Below, in pieces: positions 23,287 through 28,100 of a stretch of DNA of 28,100 bases. The DNA is taken from assembly GCA_905192805.1 (NCBI GenBank), contig CAJJMF010000006.1, forward strand, positions 1 through 28,100. The letters run 5' to 3'. The translations under genes were made by a program, and so were the position numbers. Source of the stretch: an uncultured Sutterella sp. GTDB taxonomy: Bacteria > Pseudomonadota > Gammaproteobacteria > Burkholderiales > Burkholderiaceae_F. How positions within the stretch are numbered: position 1 is the first letter of the stretch; every line of letters begins with the position of its first letter. The notes under the pieces were generated by a model, which was not told the origin of the DNA, did no database searches, and was given only the letters and a program-made list of their open reading frames with translations.

Positions 23287-24363
23287 TTAGGCGAGCGCGG
23301 CAAGTTGGTCTGCTTGATGTTGGTTCATCAGTGCCGTCACGATTTCATCCAGATCTCCATCTAAGATGGCATCGAGCCGGTAGAGTGTCAAGTTGATACG
23401 GTGATCCGTCAGGCGCCCTTGAGGGAAATTATAAGTGCGAATACGTTCTGAGCGGTCCCCCGACCCAACTAAGCTCTTGCGTTCACTCGCTTCTTTTGCT
23501 TGTTGCGCTTCGACTCGGGCAGCATAAATGCGCGACGCTAAAATGGCCATAGCACGTGCTTTGTTTTGGGTTTGACTACGTTCGTCCTGACATTCCACCA
23601 CTAATCCCGTGGGGAGGTGGGTAATACGAACCGCCGAGTCGGTCTTCTGGATATGCTGACCACCCGCCCCCGAGGCACGGAACACGTCGATACGCAACTC
23701 AGACGGATCGAGGACGACTTCTTCCACCGCGTCCATTTCGGGGAGCACGGCTACGGTACAGGCCGAGGTATGAACGCGTCCTTGGCTTTCCGTCACGGGG
23801 ACGCGTTGAACGCGGTGTCCACCTGACTCAAACTTCATGCGCGAATAGGCGCCACGACCGATGATACGCACGATGACTTCTTTGTAGCCTCCCAGATCAC
23901 TTTCGGAGGAGGAGACGATTTCGTGTTGCCAGCCTTGACGTTCGGCATAGCGCAAATACATACGCAATAAGTCTCCCGCAAAAAGGGCAGATTCATCGCC
24001 CCCTGTGCCAGCACGAATTTCTAGGAAAATATTCCGTTCATCATTGGGGTCTTTGGGTAACAATAAAACCTGCAACTCCCCTTCGAGTTTGTCAAGCGTG
24101 TCTTTCGCCGCTTGGATTTCTTCCTGGGCAAACCCTTTCATTTCGGGGTCACTCAGCATTTCCTCGGCGACAGCTAGGTCCTCTTCGGCGCGACGTAATT
24201 CGCTGGCTTTTTGGACTAAAGGTTCAATTTCAGCACGTTCTTGCGATAACGCGCGGAATTTATCCATATCGTTGGCCACTTCGGGTGACGATAAGATGCG
24301 ATCAATTTCTTCTAAGCGCAAGCCTAACTGATGGAGCTTGGCGCGGATACTATCGTTAATCAT
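23287..24363 (-). CDS. prfA: peptide chain release factor 1
   Basis: A 358-residue factor that recognises UAA and UAG stop codons. The codon-reading tripeptide is PVT at 189-191 (PAT in E. coli). The catalytic GGQ at 234-236 in SGAGGQHIQKTDSAVRI promotes peptide release; its Gln is the PrmC target. The full N-terminal domain is present. There is no clear SD before the ATG. It is preceded by the hemA terminator, so it probably has its own promoter in 24364-24447, where I could find only weak matches. Confidence 0.97.
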   Translation of the reverse strand: MINDSIRAKLHQLGLRLEEIDRILSSPEVANDMDKFRALSQERAEIEPLVQKASELRRAEEDLAVAEEMLSDPEMKGFAQEEIQAAKDTLDKLEGELQVLLLPKDPNDERNIFLEIRAGTGGDESALFAGDLLRMYLRYAERQGWQHEIVSSSESDLGGYKEVIVRIIGRGAYSRMKFESGGHRVQRVPVTESQGRVHTSACTVAVLPEMDAVEEVVLDPSELRIDVFRASGAGGQHIQKTDSAVRITHLPTGLVVECQDERSQTQNKARAMAILASRIYAARVEAQQAKEASERKSLVGSGDRSERIRTYNFPQGRLTDHRINLTLYRLDAILDGDLDEIVTALMNQHQADQLAALA

Positions 24364-24441
24364 TCGAATTCTGTAGATTGGAAACTAAGCCAAGGCTAAA
24401 GGATAACCCAAATATCTTCCTAAGAGGAGTATAGGTCTCCA

Positions 24442-24476
24442 AGAAAAGAGTCCTGTAAGCAAAACCTACAGGACTC
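24442..24476 (-). terminator. terminator of hemA
   Basis: GAGTCCTGTA (24448-24457) and TACAGGACTC (24467-24476) form a perfect 10-bp stem around nine bases. On the minus strand it is followed by TTTTCTT. It lies 26 bases past the hemA stop and separates hemA from prfA-prmC. Confidence 0.8.
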
Positions 24477-24502
24477 CAACGTAGACAATGTTGAGGAGGG
24501 TT

Positions 24503-25792
24503 TTAACGATCGTGGCGACGATAGAAGCGATTGAGCATACGCTCCATCAGGTCACGGTCATCATTACTCAAGCCTTCGGCATTACGTAAGAGAATAGTCG
24601 GGTCGTGGATTAATTTGTTGGTTAAACCACGGGCAAACATTTCGAGTACTTCTTCGGGCGAGTCGCCATGCTTTAAATGACGGCGGGCTCGTTGCAACTC
24701 CACTTCGCAGAGATAGTGAGCACGGTCGCGTAAGGACTGGATGACTGGCACCGTTTCACGCTGACGTAGCCACGTTTCAAAGTCGCGAACACGTAAGTCA
24801 ATAATCGTTTGAGCTTGTGTAATTGCGGCTTGACGGCTGGCCATCCCTTGACTGACCACTTTACCGAGATCGTCCACGGTATACACGTAGACGTCGTCGA
24901 GGCGTTCGATTTCACTTTCCACGTCACGCGGAACGGCTAAGTCCACAATAAACATGGGGCGGTGTTTACGCTGTGCAATCGCACGTTCGATCATCCCTAA
25001 GCCAATGATCGGTAAGGAGGACGCGGTGCAGGAGACAATGATGTCGAAGTCGGCAATGCGATCAGGCAGTTCGGCTAAACGAATCGCTTCCGCATGAATG
25101 GTTCGAGCTAATGTTTGTCCCTTTTCGAGTGTGCGGTTGGCAATGGTAATGGATTTGGGCTGTTGCGCAGCAAAATGGGCTGCACACAGTTCAATCATTT
25201 CACCTGCCCCCACGAAGAGCACACGCTCATTATGTAAGTTACCAAAGAGTCGATTGGCAAGACGAACGGCGGCTGCGGCGAGACTAATCGAGTTGGCACC
25301 AATTTCCGTAGCGGTACGCACCTCTTTAGCGACGGTAAAGGTCGACTGGTAGAGGTGATTGAGCATAATGCCCAGCCCGCCAGCTTGTTTAGCGGCGCGT
25401 TCGGAATCTTTCATCTGACCGACAATCTGGGTTTCCCCCAGTACCATGGAGTCAAGACCAGAGGCGACACGGAAAGTATGGTGTGCTGCCTTTTCTTGTT
25501 CATAGCGATAAATATGCGGTTCGATTTCCGAGCGAGCGACTTTCTTACGTTCGCAGATAAAATTCAAAATGCTTTCTGCCGCTACGGACAGGTTTTCCAC
25601 AGCGCAGTAAATTTCCGTGCGGTTGCAGGTAGACAATATTGCCGCTTCACTGATCCCGCCCATTTGGACGCTGGAAAAGCGATCACGTAAATAGCTAATT
25701 GTCTCTGCAATTTCGTCGGGGCCAAACGCAACGCGTTCACGCACAGAAACAGGAGCAGTCGTATGATTGAGGCCTAAAGCTAGCAGTTGCAT
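24503..25792 (-). CDS. hemA: glutamyl-tRNA reductase
   Basis: A 429-residue NADPH enzyme that reduces glutamyl-tRNA(Glu) to glutamate-1-semialdehyde, the start of C5-pathway tetrapyrrole synthesis. LALGLNHTTAPVSVRERVAF opens the catalytic domain, the nucleophile is Cys56 in LSTCNRTEIY, and GLDSMVLGETQIVGQ is the conserved glutamate-recognition region. A Rossmann NADPH domain with VLFVGAGEMIEL and a C-terminal helical dimerisation domain follow. There is no obvious SD. It is divergent from queC. Confidence 0.97.
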   Translation of the reverse strand: MQLLALGLNHTTAPVSVRERVAFGPDEIAETISYLRDRFSSVQMGGISEAAILSTCNRTEIYCAVENLSVAAESILNFICERKKVARSEIEPHIYRYEQEKAAHHTFRVASGLDSMVLGETQIVGQMKDSERAAKQAGGLGIMLNHLYQSTFTVAKEVRTATEIGANSISLAAAAVRLANRLFGNLHNERVLFVGAGEMIELCAAHFAAQQPKSITIANRTLEKGQTLARTIHAEAIRLAELPDRIADFDIIVSCTASSLPIIGLGMIERAIAQRKHRPMFIVDLAVPRDVESEIERLDDVYVYTVDDLGKVVSQGMASRQAAITQAQTIIDLRVRDFETWLRQRETVPVIQSLRDRAHYLCEVELQRARRHLKHGDSPEEVLEMFARGLTNKLIHDPTILLRNAEGLSNDDRDLMERMLNRFYRRHDR

Positions 25793-25822
25793 CGCAGTAT
25801 TGTTTCGAAAGGTGACAGGTAG

Positions 25823-25846
25823 TTAGCAAACGAAATGCTAATTAGC
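25823..25846. repeat. AT-rich inverted repeats near the predicted hemA start point
   Basis: TTAGCA (25823-25828) mirrors TGCTAA (25836-25841), and the perfect palindrome GCTAATTAGC (25837-25846) overlaps it. These sit at or just downstream of the predicted hemA transcription start and may be an operator. Confidence 0.35.
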
Positions 25847-25850
25847 TCTG

Positions 25851-25856
25851 ATTATA
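25851..25856 (-). promoter_or_regulatory. candidate -10 box of hemA
   Basis: A perfect TATAAT on the minus strand lies about 60 bases before the hemA ATG. No good -35 is found 16-18 bases upstream, so it may need an activator. The rest of the 196-bp hemA-queC gap shows no gene and no clear riboswitch. Confidence 0.45.
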
Positions 25857-25988
25857 GGCGGAGAATGTTTGCTTTTTCTTAAGTGAAAACCCCGTATGGG
25901 CAAAGAAAATTGTATCTGTGGGGGCTCTTTAAGCAACTGAGCGATGAGTTTGTAGTTTATTTTTGACTGAGATTGAGGAATAAACGGT

Positions 25989-26711
25989 ATGTCGATAGGT
26001 AATCGTAATGACAAAGCCTTGGTACTGTTTTCGGGTGGGCAAGACTCTAGTACGTGTCTAGCTTGGGCATTAAACACGTTTGCGCACGTCGAAACGGTGG
26101 GCTTTGAATACGGACAACGCCATGAAGTGGAGATTGAGTGTCGAAGTAAAGTCCGACGAGCCATCGCCCAACTCAAGTCCGAGTGGAAGGAGAAATTGGG
26201 TGATGACCATTTGTTGGATATGTCGCTGTTGGGACAAATCAGTGACTGCGCACTGACCCGTGAAAAAGCATTGGAATTTGAGCGTAATGGGGTCCCTAAT
26301 ACGTTTGTACCCGCGCGCAACTTATTGTTTTTCACATTTGCTAGCGCCTTAGCCTACCGTCGTGGAATGAGTGTGTTGGTAGGGGGGATGTGTGAAACGG
26401 ATTATTCGGGGTATGCTGATTGTCGCGATAACACCCTTAAGAGCCTACAAGTGTCGCTCTCGTTGGGTTTAGATGCTCGCATGGTGATCGAAACCCCTTT
26501 GATGTGGTTAACCAAAGCCCAAACGTGGGAGCTTGCCTATGCGTTGGGTGGGGAGCCATTGGTCGAGATCATTCGCACCGAGAGTCACACGTGCTACTTG
26601 GGCGATCATGAGCATTTTCATGAGTGGGGGTATGGATGCGGTACCTGCCCCGCCTGTCAGTTGCGCCGCGATGGTTGGTTAGCCTATCAAGCGCAACGTT
26701 CTGTCCAATAA
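25989..26711 (+). CDS. queC: 7-cyano-7-deazaguanine synthase
   Basis: A 240-residue ATP-dependent enzyme that converts 7-carboxy-7-deazaguanine to preQ0 in queuosine synthesis. The PP-loop SGGQDSS at 15-21 binds ATP, and VPARNLLF is typical. The zinc site is Cys202, Cys217, Cys220 and Cys223 in the C-terminal GCGTCPAC region. GAGGAA precedes the ATG. It stands alone, with no queD, queE or queF beside it. A preQ1 riboswitch was looked for upstream and not recognised. Confidence 0.96.
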   Translation: MSIGNRNDKALVLFSGGQDSSTCLAWALNTFAHVETVGFEYGQRHEVEIECRSKVRRAIAQLKSEWKEKLGDDHLLDMSLLGQISDCALTREKALEFERNGVPNTFVPARNLLFFTFASALAYRRGMSVLVGGMCETDYSGYADCRDNTLKSLQVSLSLGLDARMVIETPLMWLTKAQTWELAYALGGEPLVEIIRTESHTCYLGDHEHFHEWGYGCGTCPACQLRRDGWLAYQAQRSVQ

Positions 26712-26725
26712 CGATTGGCTCGTGA

Positions 26726-26763
26726 CATCCGGGGCTCACCCAGAACGATGAGACCCCGGTGTG
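26726..26763. terminator. possible terminator between queC and msrAB
   Basis: CCGGGG (26729-26734) pairs with CCCCGG (26754-26759), with an inner CTCA/TGAG extension. It lies between convergent genes. The flanking T content is poor (TGTGTTTG on the plus strand), so confidence as an intrinsic terminator is moderate. Confidence 0.45.
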
Positions 26764-26769
26764 TTTGCG

Positions 26770-27879
26770 TTAGCTTTCGGGCTGAATGAGGGCCTTGTAG
26801 GCGCCGTAGCCTTCTTTTTCCAAATCCTCGTAGGGGATAAAACGCAACGAAGCGCTATTGATACAGTAGCGCAATCCCCCCTTATCTTGTGGTCCATCGG
26901 TAAAGACATGCCCTAAGTGGGAATTCCCATGACGTGAACGGACCTCGGTGCGGATCATCCCGTAGCTGCGGTCCTCATGGGTTTTTAGGGCATCCCCATG
27001 GATGGGTTTGGTAAAGCTGGGCCATCCCGAGCCAGAGTCGTATTTGTCGGACGAACTAAACAGGGGTTCACCGGTTACGACGTCAACATACAATCCCGCG
27101 CGATGATTATTCCAATATTTACCGGTAAAGGGCGCTTCTGTTCCACACTGTTGCGTGACTTCGTACTCAAGCGGTGTGAGTTGCTCCTTGATTTCGCTGG
27201 CCGAAGGAACGTGGTAGGTTTTCTCACCCAGGACGTCTTTGGGGGTGGGTGCGTTTTTCGAAGGCGGGACCGTTGGGAGTTTCTTTAAACTACTGAAGTC
27301 AATATGACAGTAGCCATTGGGATTTTTCTTCAAGTAATCCTGATGATAGTCTTCTGCAAGATAGAAGTTTTTCAGAGGCATCAATTCCACCACAATCGGG
27401 CGAGCGTAATGGGTTTGTTTTTCGGTAAGAATGCGTTCAAAGCGTGCTTGCTCTTCGGGATGGGTATAGTAGATCCCAGTACGGTATTGTGTGCCGCGAT
27501 CATTACCTTGGCGGTTAAGGCTGGTTGGGTCGATGATTTCAAAAAACTGCTCAGTGAGCGTTTCTAAGCTGACCTGACTGGGGTCATAGCGCACTTCAAC
27601 GGTCTCAGCGTGCCCCGTTAATCCCGTACAAACTTGACGATACGTGGGGTTTTCCGTATGCCCATTGGCATAACCCGAACGTGCGTCGAGTACTCCTGGA
27701 ATGCGGGAAAAATACTCTTCAACCCCCCAGAAACATCCGCCTGCAAAATAGATTACAGCTTGTTCGACGGGGGCGACCTGATTCTGCGTGTCGGTGGTCA
27801 TCTTTGCCTCCAAATGCGTAAAGGGAAGTGGGCTAAGGCTCACTAACGCGAGTACGAAATAAATGAATGCTTTTCGCAT
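26770..27879 (-). CDS. msrAB: exported MsrA-MsrB fusion methionine sulfoxide reductase
   Basis: A 369-residue protein with an N-terminal signal peptide (about 1-25, MRKAFIYFVLALVSL), so it probably works in the periplasm. The MsrA domain (about 42-200) reduces S-sulfoxides: catalytic Cys49 in GCFWG and a candidate resolving Cys191. The MsrB domain (about 232-355) reduces R-sulfoxides: catalytic Cys339 in RYCIN. The zinc CxxC pair is absent (YVDVVTGEPLF), and the usual resolving Cys of SGCGWPSF is Ser284; Cys245 may replace it. The ATG at 27879 has AGGAG seven bases upstream. An earlier in-frame start would bury the signal peptide. Confidence 0.94.
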   Translation of the reverse strand: MRKAFIYFVLALVSLSPLPFTHLEAKMTTDTQNQVAPVEQAVIYFAGGCFWGVEEYFSRIPGVLDARSGYANGHTENPTYRQVCTGLTGHAETVEVRYDPSQVSLETLTEQFFEIIDPTSLNRQGNDRGTQYRTGIYYTHPEEQARFERILTEKQTHYARPIVVELMPLKNFYLAEDYHQDYLKKNPNGYCHIDFSSLKKLPTVPPSKNAPTPKDVLGEKTYHVPSASEIKEQLTPLEYEVTQQCGTEAPFTGKYWNNHRAGLYVDVVTGEPLFSSSDKYDSGSGWPSFTKPIHGDALKTHEDRSYGMIRTEVRSRHGNSHLGHVFTDGPQDKGGLRYCINSASLRFIPYEDLEKEGYGAYKALIQPES

Positions 27880-27880
27880 A

Positions 27881-27970
27881 TCACCACTCCTGTCGGTGTT
27901 GGGTGAATCGTGAATAATAAGGAGACTAACGGAGTGGTGACAAAAAAACAATCACTAAGCGAGGAGTGGT
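27881..27970 (-). promoter_or_regulatory. inverted repeat able to mask the msrAB ribosome site
   Basis: On the minus strand TCACCACTCC (27940-27931) is the exact complement of GGAGTGGTGA (27890-27881), which contains the SD and ends one base before the ATG. A second partial copy, ACCACTCC (27970-27963), could pair in its place. The rest of 27971-28100 shows no gene. Confidence 0.5.
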
Positions 27971-28100
27971 TCGTGACAGAATTAAACAAGGCATAAACAG
28001 ACGATGTGGTGCAGGAGGACGATGAGGGGAAGGGACTCATGAGTAACGAGTGGGCCAGGATGTAGCAGCACTACGCGGGGGGTGTCAAGAAAAAGCGGAG

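Noticed and set aside
25857..25988. preQ1 riboswitch upstream of queC
   Set aside because: No convincing aptamer stem with the A-rich tail was found; only a short CCC-GTAT-GGG stem is visible.
25838..26335. 165-codon minus-strand frame covering the start of queC
   Set aside because: It is antisense to the PP-loop region of queC and has no SD or family resemblance.
1..28100. A new defence, CRISPR, phage or other accessory system
   Set aside because: Every substantial gene belongs to a known core family in near-standard order; no spaced repeats, transposases or unknown gene clusters were seen.

Overview
The window looks like ordinary core chromosome of a Gram-negative betaproteobacterium, probably of the order Burkholderiales. 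The evidence is gene order: lysA-lptM with divergent cyaY and mrcA; mlaFED-mlaA-mlaC-mlaB-murA-hisG-hisD; hisBHAFIE-hinT-tatABC with a convergent single-PDZ protease; a Nif3-family gene followed by sspA-sspB; and hemA-prfA-prmC. Several genes usual at these junctions in that order are missing: no hisC between hisD and hisB, no petABC between the Nif3 gene and sspA, and no pil cluster beside mrcA. A streamlined, possibly host-associated lineage such as Sutterellaceae would fit, but this is inference from order alone. I see no mobile element, CRISPR array, phage gene, toxin-antitoxin pair or defence island, and no new multi-gene system.

Layout. 1-300: tandem terminators for lysA, no convincing gene. 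301-2102: lysA and lptM (minus), with cyaY diverging from a 13-bp gap. 2260-4632: mrcA (minus), preceded by a promoter and a roughly 600-bp gap holding an orphan minus-strand terminator. 5228-9530: thioesterase plus the complete Mla phospholipid-transport set. 9594-16536: murA, then histidine biosynthesis hisG, D, B, H, A, F, I, E. 16670-18901: hinT and tatA, tatB, tatC, with an attenuator-like terminator between tatA and tatB. 18990-20132: DegS-like protease (minus), with a Nif3-family gene diverging. 21165-22217: sspA-sspB. 22301-22376: tRNA-Thr(TGT). 22450-25792: prmC, prfA and hemA (minus). 25989-26711: queC. 26770-27879: exported MsrA-MsrB fusion (minus).

How the genes work together. mrcA, murA, lptM and mla serve the envelope: peptidoglycan synthesis and outer-membrane lipid and LPS homeostasis. 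hisG-hisE give most of histidine synthesis. tatABC exports folded proteins. sspA-sspB link the stress response to ClpXP. prfA and prmC act in translation termination, hemA and tRNA-Thr in tRNA-dependent metabolism, and queC in queuosine synthesis. The most interesting material is regulatory: a palindromic Shine-Dalgarno (SD) shared by two divergent genes, competing hairpins between tatA and tatB, an inverted repeat that could mask the msrAB ribosome site, and a short His-rich reading frame between hisG and hisD. All of these are read by eye and were not computed.
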